NCBI GenBank assembly: GCA_035711385.1
Contig: DASTCG010000086.1
Span: 1 to 17,127 of the forward strand
Direction: 5' to 3'
Source: JACDAN01 sp035711385
GTDB taxonomy: Bacteria; Actinomycetota; Thermoleophilia; Gaiellales; Gaiellaceae
DNA: 17,127 nt
Shown here: positions 1-6,648 of the stretch, one piece after another
How positions within the stretch are numbered: position 1 is the stretch's first letter
Layout: every line of letters begins with the position of its first letter
Position numbers and translations under genes: made by a program
Notes under the pieces: generated by a model
The model's input: only the letters and a program-made list of their open reading frames with translations
What the model was told of the DNA's origin: nothing
Databases searched by the model: none

Positions 1-657
1 GCGATTCTCCGTCGAGCCCTCCACCTCCGCCCGGGCGTCGAGGTCGCCCGCCTCGACCCGACGCGCGGTCGCCGCGAGCCGCTGGAGCGGGCGGGCGAGC
101 GTCCCCGCCAGGAACCAGGCGAACGCAAGCCCGAGGACGAGTGCGATCAGGCCGATCCCGATCAGGCCGAGCACGTCCCGCCGGACCCGACGGTCGATCG
201 CGTTCACGCTCTGCGTCACGCGCACCGCGCCGCCGACCGAGTTACCGACGACGACTGGCACAGCCGTGTAGAGCAGCGACTCCCCGAGCGTCTCGCTGAA
301 CCGGCGGCCCTGCGAGATCCGCCCGTCGAGCGCCGCCCGGATCTCCGGCCGACCGCCGTAGTTGCCGCGTGCGCCTGCGGAGTCCGCCAGCACGACTCCT
401 CGCCGGCCGACGACGAGCACGCGGCCGCCCGAGTCCTTCGACGCCTCGTTCACGAGTCGGCGGAGGGCGGCGCGATCCGCGTTCTCGAGGCCTCCTGCGG
501 CGCTCGCGGCAAGCAGCTGCGCCTCGGTCGCCGCGCTCGCCTTCACCTCCGAGTCGACGCGGCTCGAGACGTTGAGAATGAGCGGAACCTCGAGCGCGAC
601 GATCACGAGGACGAGCACGTAGGCGAAGGCGGCGAGCAGGCGCGTGCGGAGGCTCAT
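1..657 (-). CDS. Sensor histidine kinase, N-terminal part (truncated by window edge)
   Basis: This is a membrane sensor kinase whose presumed partner is the response regulator just upstream. The open frame runs from an ATG at 657 to the window edge, giving 219 residues with no stop. Residues 9-30 form a first membrane helix. Residues 35-158 form an extracytoplasmic Cache-like sensing region, 162-184 a second membrane helix, and 185 onward a HAMP linker (ARPLQRLAATARRVEAGDLDARA). The HisKA and HATPase domains would lie outside the window, so kinase activity is inferred from architecture and neighbour. Its ATG overlaps the regulator's TGA (ATGA), so the two are probably translationally coupled. 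The ligand cannot be predicted. The architecture differs from SenX3, the usual partner of RegX3-like regulators, which carries a PAS domain. Confidence 0.88.
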   Translation of the reverse strand, partial: MSLRTRLLAAFAYVLVLVIVALEVPLILNVSSRVDSEVKASAATEAQLLAASAAGGLENADRAALRRLVNEASKDSGGRVLVVGRRGVVLADSAGARGNYGGRPEIRAALDGRISQGRRFSETLGESLLYTAVPVVVGNSVGGAVRVTQSVNAIDRRVRRDVLGLIGIGLIALVLGLAFAWFLAGTLARPLQRLAATARRVEAGDLDARAEVEGSTENR

Positions 658-1364
658 ACCTCGTCCAGGCCCGCAAAGCGGAAGCCGACGCCGCGCACGG
701 TGTGGATGTACCGGGGATCGGCGGAGTCGTCCCCGAGCTTCTTGCGCAGCGCGCTCACGTGGACGTCGAGCGTCTTCGTCGAGCCGAACCAGTTCGTGTC
801 CCAGACCTCGTCGATCAGCCGCTCCCGCGTGACGACGGAGCCGGCGTTCTCCATCAGGAGCCGGAGGAGGTCGAACTCCTTCCGGCTGAGCTCGAGGTTC
901 TCGCCCTCGAACGCCGCGGTGCGCCGGTCGGCGTCCAGGCGGACGCGGCCGATCTCGATCGCGCCCTCGGTGCGCCGCTCGGCGGCCTCGGCCGCCCGCC
1001 GCAGGACGGCCCGCACCCGTGCGACGAGCTCCCGAGCGCTGAACGGCTTCACGACGTAGTCGTCCGCGCCGAGCTCGAGGCCGGCGACCCGGTCGGCCTC
1101 CTCGCCCCGCGCGGTCAGCATGATGATCGGGACCCGGGACTCGCGACGGAGCTCCCGCGCGACGTCGAAGCCCGAGCCGTCGGGAAGCATCACGTCCAGG
1201 AGTACGAGGTCGGGTCGCTCGCGTCCTGCGAGCTCGAGGGCAGCAGCGGCCGTGCCCGCCACGGATGTGTCGAAGCCCTCACGGGCGAGGGCCTCCGCGA
1301 GCGGCGTCGTGATCGACTCCTCGTCCTCCACGAGGAGGATTCGCCGCTTTCTTCCGATCTGCAT
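654..1364 (-). CDS. OmpR/PhoB-family response regulator (RegX3-like)
   Basis: A 236-residue cytoplasmic transcription regulator. The receiver domain (about 8-120) has the acidic pair at E13/D14, phospho-acceptor D57 in LVLLDVMLP, T84 in IIMLTAR and K106 in DDYVVKPFSARELVARVRAVLRR. A winged-helix DNA-binding domain (about 138-232) ends in TLDVHVSALRKKLGD...YIHTVRGVGFRF. The receiver closely resembles actinobacterial RegX3, the phosphate-starvation regulator, but the neighbouring kinase is HAMP-type and no phosphate-uptake genes are visible, so a phosphate role is not supported. The ATG at 1364 is preceded by AGGA about 5 nt upstream. It lies upstream of the kinase gene with a 4-nt overlap, forming a two-gene operon. 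Confidence 0.95.
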   Translation of the reverse strand: MQIGRKRRILLVEDEESITTPLAEALAREGFDTSVAGTAAAALELAGRERPDLVLLDVMLPDGSGFDVARELRRESRVPIIMLTARGEEADRVAGLELGADDYVVKPFSARELVARVRAVLRRAAEAAERRTEGAIEIGRVRLDADRRTAAFEGENLELSRKEFDLLRLLMENAGSVVTRERLIDEVWDTNWFGSTKTLDVHVSALRKKLGDDSADPRYIHTVRGVGFRFAGLDEV

Positions 1365-1388
1365 GGGAGTCCTATACCCGAAGACGCG

Positions 1389-1419
1389 GAGGCGGCCCCG
1401 GGAGGACCGGGGCCGCCTC
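1389..1419 (-). terminator. Perfect 13-bp GC hairpin, probable terminator
   Basis: Arms at 1389-1401 (GAGGCGGCCCCGG) and 1407-1419 pair perfectly around a 5-nt loop. The hairpin lies 24 nt past the stop of the small exported protein gene and before the response-regulator start. There is no T tract on either strand, as is common for actinobacterial terminators. It probably separates the two transcription units. Confidence 0.6.
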
Positions 1420-1442
1420 GCGTCGTCGTTCCGGCACTCCCC

Positions 1443-1928
1443 CTAGTCGTCGTGCCCGGAGCGATCATCGCCGCCGCCCCGGTGGTCGCTGCCGTGGTCG
1501 TTTCCGTGATCGTCGCGCCCGCTGCTGTGGCTCGATCCGGACCGGTCGTCGTCGGCGCCTTCCGGGCCGCGGTTGGACCGGGAGCGGTGCTCGTCCTCGG
1601 CCCGGTCGTCGGCTCGGGCCGGCGCCTGAGCGGCCGCTCCCGCGCAGCGCGGGTCGTTCGCGTGCTCTGCCTCGTCGCAAGGCCCGCTCAGATCCTCGCC
1701 CGGCTCCCTCCGGACACTGGTCGTGCTGCCGAGCGCCCGGTCCTCACGCCTCGTCTCATTCGTCGTCGTGGTCTCGTTCGTCGTCGTGGTCTCGTTTGTC
1801 GCCGTGGTCTCGTTTGTCGTCGTGCCAGTCGTGACGCCGACGCTGTTGTCGGCGAGCGATCCTCCGGCAAGCGCGCCGCCTGCGGCCAGAAGGACGAGGG
1901 CGGCGAGCCCGATGATCAGCTTCGTCAT
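1443..1928 (-). CDS. Small exported low-complexity protein with TTTNET repeats
   Basis: An unrecognised 161-residue protein. I chose the ATG at 1928 because a clear AGGAGG Shine-Dalgarno sits about 6 nt upstream and the product then begins with a signal peptide (MTKLIIGLAALVLLAAGGALAGG). A Thr/Asn/Glu stretch follows, built from four hexapeptide units of the TTTNET type encoded by an 18-bp tandem repeat. The second half is rich in Asp, His, Arg, Ser and Gly (DDHGNDHGSDHRGGG). The two Cys (CDEAEHANDPRC) could form a disulfide. The Asp/His-rich tail could bind divalent metals, but that is inference. The Thr-rich part looks like a surface linker. A strong hairpin follows the stop. Codon periodicity, SD and signal peptide favour a real gene despite low complexity. 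Confidence 0.72.
   Translation of the reverse strand: MTKLIIGLAALVLLAAGGALAGGSLADNSVGVTTGTTTNETTATNETTTTNETTTTNETRREDRALGSTTSVRREPGEDLSGPCDEAEHANDPRCAGAAAQAPARADDRAEDEHRSRSNRGPEGADDDRSGSSHSSGRDDHGNDHGSDHRGGGDDRSGHDD
1753..1824 (-). repeat. Four tandem 18-bp units in the exported protein gene
   Basis: Four head-to-tail copies of GTCTCGTTCGTCGTCGTG (plus-strand sense) lie at 1753-1770, 1771-1788, 1789-1806 and 1807-1824, differing from each other at one to three positions. In the gene they encode TTTNET, TATNET, TTTNET and TTTNET. The 18-bp period keeps the frame, so the copy number could change by slippage without breaking the gene. Confidence 0.9.
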
Positions 1929-2014
1929 TGCGCCTCCTTTGGACATGAGTCCAGGATCGCCGCCCACCGCCCAGGAGCCGGGCAAGCCCGCTCAAGAGGA
2001 AGTGAAACTCTTGG

Positions 2015-2755
2015 TTAAGCCTTCGTATCGCCTGGGAGCCGGGCGCCGGCCGCACGGCGGCGGAGCTCCGGCACCGGGTCGGCGTCGGGCCGGGCGACGA
2101 GCAGCACGGCCCCGTAGCCGTCACCGGCGAGCGCGTCGACGAGCAGCTGGAGGCCGACCGCGAGCGCAAAGGCCTTGTGCGCCTGCTCGCCGCCGAAGGG
2201 GCGCAGCTCCTCCTCGGAGGCGATTCCAGCGAGCACGTCCCCGTAGGTGACCTGTCCCATGGAGACATCCGCGACGACCGGCCTGCCGTCGGAGCTCGGG
2301 ACCGCGATCGAGAGTGGATTCGTGCCGGCGAGGGGCGGGCCGCCGTCCGGGTGGCCGAGCCTCGCCGGGGAGGTGACGGTGAGCGCCGCGACGAGACCGG
2401 CGTCGGCGAGCCGTCGTGTCCAGTAGCCCAGCATGCCGGTGGGAAAGCACCGCGAGGCGACGACGACCCGCGCTGTCGCGGGCGGCGCGGCGATCTGGGC
2501 GTCGCAGATCGCAGCCAGGGTGAGATACCCGACGGCCCCGTTCCCGTCCCAGCGCTCGTAGCCTTCGTCGGCGACGCGGCGCTCGGGCCGAGCGCCGGGG
2601 TCGAGGGGCTGGGAGGCAAGCCACTCGATCCGTGAGAGCCCGTGACTCCGCTTTCCCCGCCGCTCGGCCTCGAGGAAGTGGTCCGCGAGAACGGAGGCCT
2701 GTGCGTCGTCGAACCCCATGGCCGTGATCCGCGTGCGTACGTCCTCTACGGACAC
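2015..2755 (-). CDS. Ldh2-family (malate/L-lactate dehydrogenase type) protein, shortened and divergent
   Basis: 246 residues of the YlbC/AllD/Ldh2 NAD(P)-dependent oxidoreductase fold. Family landmarks are the N-terminal helix ending KRSHGLSRIEWL (SHG 37-39), TNPLSIAVP (145-153), VVADVSMGQ (160-168) and GGEQAHKAFALAVGLQLLVDAL (188-209). The family is usually about 330-350 residues. Here the segment before the GG motif and the C-terminal region are shortened. Where members normally have an S/N-x-H-F/x-G catalytic motif, this has SRCFPTGMLGYW (101-112), so the usual catalytic His appears to be replaced. It may use a different substrate or be catalytically altered. A GTG start at 2755 is chosen because it supplies the conserved first helix; no good SD is visible, and an ATG at 2719 is the alternative. 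It lies 50 nt downstream of the Mrp gene. Confidence 0.78.
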   Translation of the reverse strand: MSVEDVRTRITAMGFDDAQASVLADHFLEAERRGKRSHGLSRIEWLASQPLDPGARPERRVADEGYERWDGNGAVGYLTLAAICDAQIAAPPATARVVVASRCFPTGMLGYWTRRLADAGLVAALTVTSPARLGHPDGGPPLAGTNPLSIAVPSSDGRPVVADVSMGQVTYGDVLAGIASEEELRPFGGEQAHKAFALAVGLQLLVDALAGDGYGAVLLVARPDADPVPELRRRAAGARLPGDTKA

Positions 2756-2772
2756 TTGCAGGATCTTTACGG

Positions 2773-2800
2773 CCTTCGTCCGAGCGCCAAGGAGCGAAGG
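2773..2800 (-). terminator. Weak hairpin after the Mrp gene
   Basis: CCTTCG at 2773-2778 pairs with CGAAGG at 2795-2800 just past the Mrp stop codon. The stem is only 6-7 bp with a long loop and no T tract, so it may be an attenuator, a weak terminator or chance. Confidence 0.25.
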
Positions 2801-2805
2801 AAGGG

Positions 2806-3921
2806 CTAGCCGGAAGCGCCGACGACGGGGAGCGGCTTGACGATCCCGAGCCCCTCCTCGCGGCGCGTCGAGGCGATTGCCTCAGCGAGCCGCAGGATCT
2901 CGACCGACGACTCGGCGTCCGGATCGGCCCAGACGAGCGGTTCTCCCCGGTCCGCGCTCTCGCGCAGCCGCGGGTCGAGCGGGATGCTGCCGAGCAGAGG
3001 CACCCCGAGCTCGGAGGCCAGCTGCGCGCCGCCTCCTGAGCCGAAGAGCTCCTCGCCGGTCCCCACGAGGCGAGACATGTTCTCGACGGCGCCGACCAGC
3101 CGCATGTTCGTCGTCCGCGCCATCTGAGCCGCTCGGACGGCGACCTGCTGGGCCGCCGGCTGCGGAGTGGTCACGACGACGACCTCGGCGCGAGGGAGCA
3201 GCTGGCCGAGCGAGATCGAGACGTCGCCGGTCCCCGGCGGCATGTCCACGAGCAACGTGTCCAGCTCGCCCCAGTGGACGTCCGAGAGAAACTGCTCGAG
3301 TGCCCGGTGGAGCATCGGCCCGCGCCACATCACGGGCTCGTTCTCGTCGAGGAAGAAGCCGATCGACATCAGCTTCAGGTCGCCTCGCACGGGCGGCACG
3401 ATCATCTTGTCGACGACGACCGGCCGCTGGTGGACGCCGAGCATATGCGGGATCGAGTGGCCGTAGACGTCGGCGTCGAGCACTCCCGTCCGCTGGCCCA
3501 GACGGTCGAAGGCGGCCGCCAGGTTCGCGGTCAGCGTCGACTTGCCGACACCGCCCTTTCCTGACGCGACGGCGATCACCCGCGTCGACCGGTCGAGCGA
3601 GATCCCCTTCGTCCGCTCGTTGACGCCGCCGCGGAGTCGGCTCGTGAGCGCCGCTTTCTCCTCCGGGCTCATGACGTCGAACTCGAGCGACACGGTCTCG
3701 ACCCCCGGCAGCGGCAGGAGCTCCCGCTGCACCTGCTCCTCGAAGCTCGAGCGCAGCGGGCAGCCGGGAACGGTGAGGGCGATCGTGACGGCGATGTGAC
3801 TCCCTCGGACGTCCACACCGCGCACCATCCCGAGCTCGGTGACGGGCTTCTTCAGCTCGGGGTCGATGACCCTGCCGAGCGCTTCGGTGATCTGGTCGGG
3901 CGTGGGTTGCATCTCGGTCAC
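2806..3921 (-). CDS. mrp: Mrp/ApbC/NBP35-family P-loop ATPase, Fe-S cluster carrier
   Basis: 371-residue cytoplasmic ATPase that, by family, carries and transfers iron-sulfur clusters. A DUF59/MIP18-type N-terminal domain (about 5-90) contains Cys54 in LTVPGCPLRSSFEEQV. The ATPase domain has the deviant Walker A GKGGVGKST at 121-129, DADVYGHS at 149-156, VMWRGPMLHRALEQ at 197-210 and DMPPGTGD at 226-233. The usual CxxC of the family, between ENMS and the downstream FGSGGG, is absent: the segment is ENMSRLVGTGEELFGSGGG. Actinobacterial Mrp proteins commonly lack this pair. Start GTG 3921; an ATG three codons in (3912) is an alternative. It begins 3 nt after the DUF72 stop, so the two are co-transcribed. 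Confidence 0.95.
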   Translation of the reverse strand: MTEMQPTPDQITEALGRVIDPELKKPVTELGMVRGVDVRGSHIAVTIALTVPGCPLRSSFEEQVQRELLPLPGVETVSLEFDVMSPEEKAALTSRLRGGVNERTKGISLDRSTRVIAVASGKGGVGKSTLTANLAAAFDRLGQRTGVLDADVYGHSIPHMLGVHQRPVVVDKMIVPPVRGDLKLMSIGFFLDENEPVMWRGPMLHRALEQFLSDVHWGELDTLLVDMPPGTGDVSISLGQLLPRAEVVVVTTPQPAAQQVAVRAAQMARTTNMRLVGAVENMSRLVGTGEELFGSGGGAQLASELGVPLLGSIPLDPRLRESADRGEPLVWADPDAESSVEILRLAEAIASTRREEGLGIVKPLPVVGASG

Positions 3922-3924
3922 AGC

Positions 3925-4656
3925 CTAGACGCCGAGCATCTTCTTGAGCCGCAGGCCGTTCCTCACGGCGTACGCCTGCCAGTCGTTGTTGAAGTAGGCG
4001 AAGACGTCGATGCCGCCGGTGCGCCACCCGTCGATCCGCTCGGCCCACTCGGCGAGCTCCGTCTCCGAGTAGTTTCCGCCCCGGCCGCGGCGGCCGTGGT
4101 GGAAGCGGATGAACGTCCAGTCGGCGGTCAGCTCCAGCTCCCGGAAGGCGTACTTCGGGCCGTCGGGGATCACGAGCGCCGCCCGATGCCGGCGCAGCAG
4201 TTCGTAGACGGTGTCCGAGTACCAGGTGGGATGGCGGAACTCGAAGCAGTGACGGCCTGCCGGAAGTGCGGCCAGACAGGCGGCCAGCCGCTCGTCGTCA
4301 CGCTTGAAGGTCGGCGGCAGCTGCCAGAGGACCGGGCCGAGCTTCTGCGAGGCGACGAGCGGGGCGATCCGGGAGTAGAAGAGCGGGATCCCCGTCTCGA
4401 GGCCCTGCAGCCGCCGGATGTGCGTCAAATAGCGGCTCATCTTCGCCGCAAAGAGGAATCCCGTCGGGCTCTGCTCGACCCAGCCCTGCACGGCCGACTC
4501 GCGGGGGAGCCGGTAGAAGGTGCTGTTGACCTCAACCGTGTCGAAGAGGCTGGCGTAGTGCTCGAGCCATCGCCTCGCCGGCACCCCCTTCTGATAGACG
4601 CGCTCGCGCCAGTGCGGGTAGTTCCAGCCCGAGCACCCGACCCGGACCTCGCTCAT
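3925..4656 (-). CDS. DUF72 (YecE-like) TIM-barrel protein
   Basis: 243 residues, the usual length for DUF72. Signature segments are VRVGCSGWNYPHW (5-17), FDTVEVNSTFYRLP (38-51), GPVLWQLPPTFKRD, HCFEFRHPTWY and the C-terminal FAYFNNDWQAYAVRNGLRLKKM. The family has a TIM-barrel fold with a conserved acidic pocket, but its reaction is not established. It is predicted to be soluble and cytoplasmic, with no signal peptide. It is first in a minus-strand operon with mrp (3-nt gap). A 15-bp motif that recurs upstream of the epimerase operon lies 18 nt before its ATG. Confidence 0.93.
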   Translation of the reverse strand: MSEVRVGCSGWNYPHWRERVYQKGVPARRWLEHYASLFDTVEVNSTFYRLPRESAVQGWVEQSPTGFLFAAKMSRYLTHIRRLQGLETGIPLFYSRIAPLVASQKLGPVLWQLPPTFKRDDERLAACLAALPAGRHCFEFRHPTWYSDTVYELLRRHRAALVIPDGPKYAFRELELTADWTFIRFHHGRRGRGGNYSETELAEWAERIDGWRTGGIDVFAYFNNDWQAYAVRNGLRLKKMLGV

Positions 4657-4673
4657 CGCGCCCGGTGCTCAGA

Positions 4674-4688
4674 GCCAAGTACCACAGT
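4674..4688 (-). promoter_or_regulatory. 15-bp motif shared with the epimerase operon upstream region (copy 1)
   Basis: Minus-strand ACTGTGGTACTTGGC lies 18 nt upstream of the DUF72 ATG. The identical 15-mer recurs at 16011-16025 upstream of the epimerase operon, in the same orientation relative to the gene. Its TGGTACTTG resembles an extended -10 element (TGnTAnnnT with the last base off). A promoter or operator role is inferred. Confidence 0.45.
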
Positions 4689-4698
4689 GTCACGCACG

Positions 4699-4711
4699 GT
4701 CCGAACCGGAC
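4699..4711 (-). terminator. Short hairpin between inositol phosphatase and DUF72 genes
   Basis: GTCCG (4699-4703) and CGGAC (4707-4711) pair around a 3-nt loop, about 35 nt past the stop of the upstream phosphatase-family gene. The stem is short and has no T tract. It could be a weak terminator ahead of the putative promoter motif at 4674-4688. Confidence 0.25.
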
Positions 4712-4745
4712 GGCGGACGCCGGGTCATGAGAGCCGGGGGAACCG

Positions 4746-5552
4746 TCACATTGCGAGGATGCCCGCGAGGCGGTCCCGCAACTCGTCCGTGGCCGCCGCG
4801 ACGACAGGCGCGCGGGGCGCGAGGTCGAGTTGCCCGGCCTCCCACGCGCCCGCGTCTACATAGCCGATCGAGAGGCCGACCTCGCGCACGAGGAGCTGCG
4901 CCGCGGCAACGTCGACAGAGCGGGCGCCGCGCAGCGAGCAGACGGCGTCCACCCGTCCGGCCGCCAGCTGGCACAACGAGAGCGCCAGCGAGCCCATGAT
5001 CCGGAAGCGCTCCGCGTAGTCCACGAGCGCCTGCGCGTGGTCTGCGACGGAGGAGGAGACCGTGGCCTCCATGACGAGGATCTCGACCGGATCCTTGGGC
5101 GCGACGCCCCCGAGCGCCTGCCCGTCCAGCCGCGCGCCACCGCCTCGAGTCGCCGTCCACTCCTCACCGGTGCCGAAGTCGTGGACGTAGCCGAAGACGA
5201 CGTCGCCCATCGTCGACCCTTCGGCGACGGCCATCGACAGGCAGAAGTGGCGCAACGCGCGCTTCGCGTTCACGGAGCCGTCGATGGGATCGACGACCAC
5301 GCGCGTCGGCGACGAGCCGAACGCCCGCTCGCCGAGCTCCTCGGAGACGAGCGTGAACTCGGCACCGTTCCGGTGCAGCTCCTCGAGGCGCGCGACCACT
5401 GCCCGCTCGGCCGCGTCGTCGATCGCGGTCGTGTCGTCACCGCCGACGCCCATGGCCAGCACCGGCTCCCGCTCGGCGCGTGTGGGGAGCTCGTCCAGCA
5501 CGCGTCCCACGTCCGCGGCGGCCGCGCGGAACGCCTCGAGCCAGGGCTCCAC
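4746..5552 (-). CDS. Inositol monophosphatase-family protein
   Basis: 268 residues of the Mg2+-dependent, Li+-sensitive FIG phosphatase superfamily (inositol phosphates, fructose-1,6-bisphosphate or PAP). Metal-site motifs are present: DDTTAIDDAAER (39-50), VSEELGE (69-75), VVDPIDGSVNA (86-96, normally DPIDGTxN) and RSVDVAAAQLLVREVG (211-226), with D214 replacing the usual WD/GD site. The C-terminal motif lacks the common Trp before the Asp, so the substrate is uncertain. The frame remains open upstream of 5552, but that extension only mirrors the preceding gene. The GTG at 5552 shares its G with the TAG stop of the DUF1015 gene, which implies translational coupling. Confidence 0.9.
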   Translation of the reverse strand: MEPWLEAFRAAAADVGRVLDELPTRAEREPVLAMGVGGDDTTAIDDAAERAVVARLEELHRNGAEFTLVSEELGERAFGSSPTRVVVDPIDGSVNAKRALRHFCLSMAVAEGSTMGDVVFGYVHDFGTGEEWTATRGGGARLDGQALGGVAPKDPVEILVMEATVSSSVADHAQALVDYAERFRIMGSLALSLCQLAAGRVDAVCSLRGARSVDVAAAQLLVREVGLSIGYVDAGAWEAGQLDLAPRAPVVAAATDELRDRLAGILAM

Positions 5553-6604
5553 TACTCGCTCAGCGGGAGGAAGAGGAGCCCGGAGAGGAGCTTCGGATAG
5601 AAGTAGGTCGTCTTCTGCGGCAGGGTCTCGCCGGCCTGCGCGAACCGGAAGACGTCCTCGATCCGCGTTGGGCGAACGATGAAGGCGCCCTCCGCGTCGC
5701 CTCGCTCCACGGCGGCGACTGCCTCTTCGATGGACGGCGTATAGCGCCAAGGCCCGGGGGTCAGCTGCTCGACGAGCTGGACGTCGAGCGCCCCCTCGTC
5801 GCCCTGGAGCAGCGCCGCGCCGCCCTTGCGGTAGAGGATCGCGGCAGCGCGATCGGTCTCGGCGAGCTCGAGCCGCGACAGCGCTTCCTCGAGCGGCAGG
5901 GAGGGCGTCACCCCGTTCAGCCGCGCGGCGAGACGGTGGGTTGGGAAGATCATCAATCCGGGATCCGACGTCGAGACGAGCACGACGAGAATCTGCTCGA
6001 CCCCCGCCGTCACCGCCGTCTCGTAGCGATGGTGACCGTCGGCGATCAGGAGCTGCTTGTCGGCAAACGCCGCTTCGATCCCGTCCGGCTCGAGTCGCCA
6101 GAGCCTGGCGCCCTCGACCTCCAGGTCCGGCTGCGTCCGAGGATGCTCATAGGGCGGCTGGCCGTCGTAGAGCAGGAAGATCGGCTCGACGTGCGCCTCC
6201 ACCGCCCGCAGCAGCCGCAGCCGCCCCTCCTTCGGCCCGGCGTGAGTGCGCTCGTGGGGAAGCACGATCCGGTTTTCGTACGGCTCGACCCGCAGCGCGG
6301 CGACGAGGCCGCGCCGCGTCCGCTCGACACCGTCCGGGCCGACGTAGTGCTGCTCGAGGGCCCAGAAGACGGGAGTCTCATCACGCACGAGGACGCCGTC
6401 GGAGCGCCACTCGCGCCAGAGGCGCGCTGCGTCGTTTTCAGTGTCTGGAAGGGTCAGGTGGACGACGTTGAGCGGGCTCCTGGTCAGCAGCTCCTCCCGC
6501 TTCGCGTCGTCGATCACGTCGTACGGCGGGGCCACGAGCGCCGCGAGCGGGCCGGCGGCCGCCTCGTCGTAGCGCACGGCGCGGATCGGCTTGACGACGG
6601 CCAT
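5552..6604 (-). CDS. DUF1015 family protein
   Basis: 350 residues, soluble, of the DUF1015 family, whose function is not established. Conserved segments are VKPIRAVRYDE (4-14), VAPPYDVI (24-31), NVVHLTLP (46-53), RRGLVAALRVEPYENRIVLPHERT (98-121), PIFLLYDG (141-148) and LLIADGHHRYETA (185-197). The HHRYE and HERT segments look like a conserved polar pocket. I chose ATG 6604 because family homology starts at VKPIRA; an in-frame ATG further upstream (MEGRGCNVRGE...) would nearly reach the divergent gene. It is the first gene of a pair with the phosphatase-family gene (1-nt stop/start overlap), so a shared pathway is possible. It is divergent from the YhaM-like gene across 44 nt. Confidence 0.92.
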   Translation of the reverse strand: MAVVKPIRAVRYDEAAAGPLAALVAPPYDVIDDAKREELLTRSPLNVVHLTLPDTENDAARLWREWRSDGVLVRDETPVFWALEQHYVGPDGVERTRRGLVAALRVEPYENRIVLPHERTHAGPKEGRLRLLRAVEAHVEPIFLLYDGQPPYEHPRTQPDLEVEGARLWRLEPDGIEAAFADKQLLIADGHHRYETAVTAGVEQILVVLVSTSDPGLMIFPTHRLAARLNGVTPSLPLEEALSRLELAETDRAAAILYRKGGAALLQGDEGALDVQLVEQLTPGPWRYTPSIEEAVAAVERGDAEGAFIVRPTRIEDVFRFAQAGETLPQKTTYFYPKLLSGLLFLPLSE

Positions 6605-6648
6605 CTCGCCGCGGACGTTACATCCTCTTCCCTCCATAGACTCGGGCC
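6605..6648. promoter_or_regulatory. 44-nt divergent intergenic promoter region
   Basis: This gap must hold start signals for both the DUF1015 gene (minus) and the YhaM-like gene (plus). On the plus strand TAGACT (6637-6642) fits the TAnnnT -10 pattern and would place +1 at the GTG start itself. On the minus strand TAACGT (6620-6615) would start transcription only about 4 nt before the ATG. No convincing -35 is seen on either strand, and neither gene has a good SD. Leaderless or near-leaderless transcripts are therefore suggested, not shown. Confidence 0.35.

Noticed and set aside
1753..1824. Short tandem repeats as a CRISPR array
   Set aside because: The units are contiguous 18-bp coding repeats without spacers and there are no cas genes.
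702..2018. A long plus-strand open frame of 438 residues opposite the regulator and exported-protein genes
   Set aside because: It is the antisense mirror of well-supported genes in GC-rich DNA; the product is Arg/Pro/Val-rich and matches no family.
3796..4863. A 355-residue plus-strand frame opposite the DUF72 gene
   Set aside because: It reads as the complement of conserved DUF72 codons and crosses an intergenic region and three minus-strand genes.
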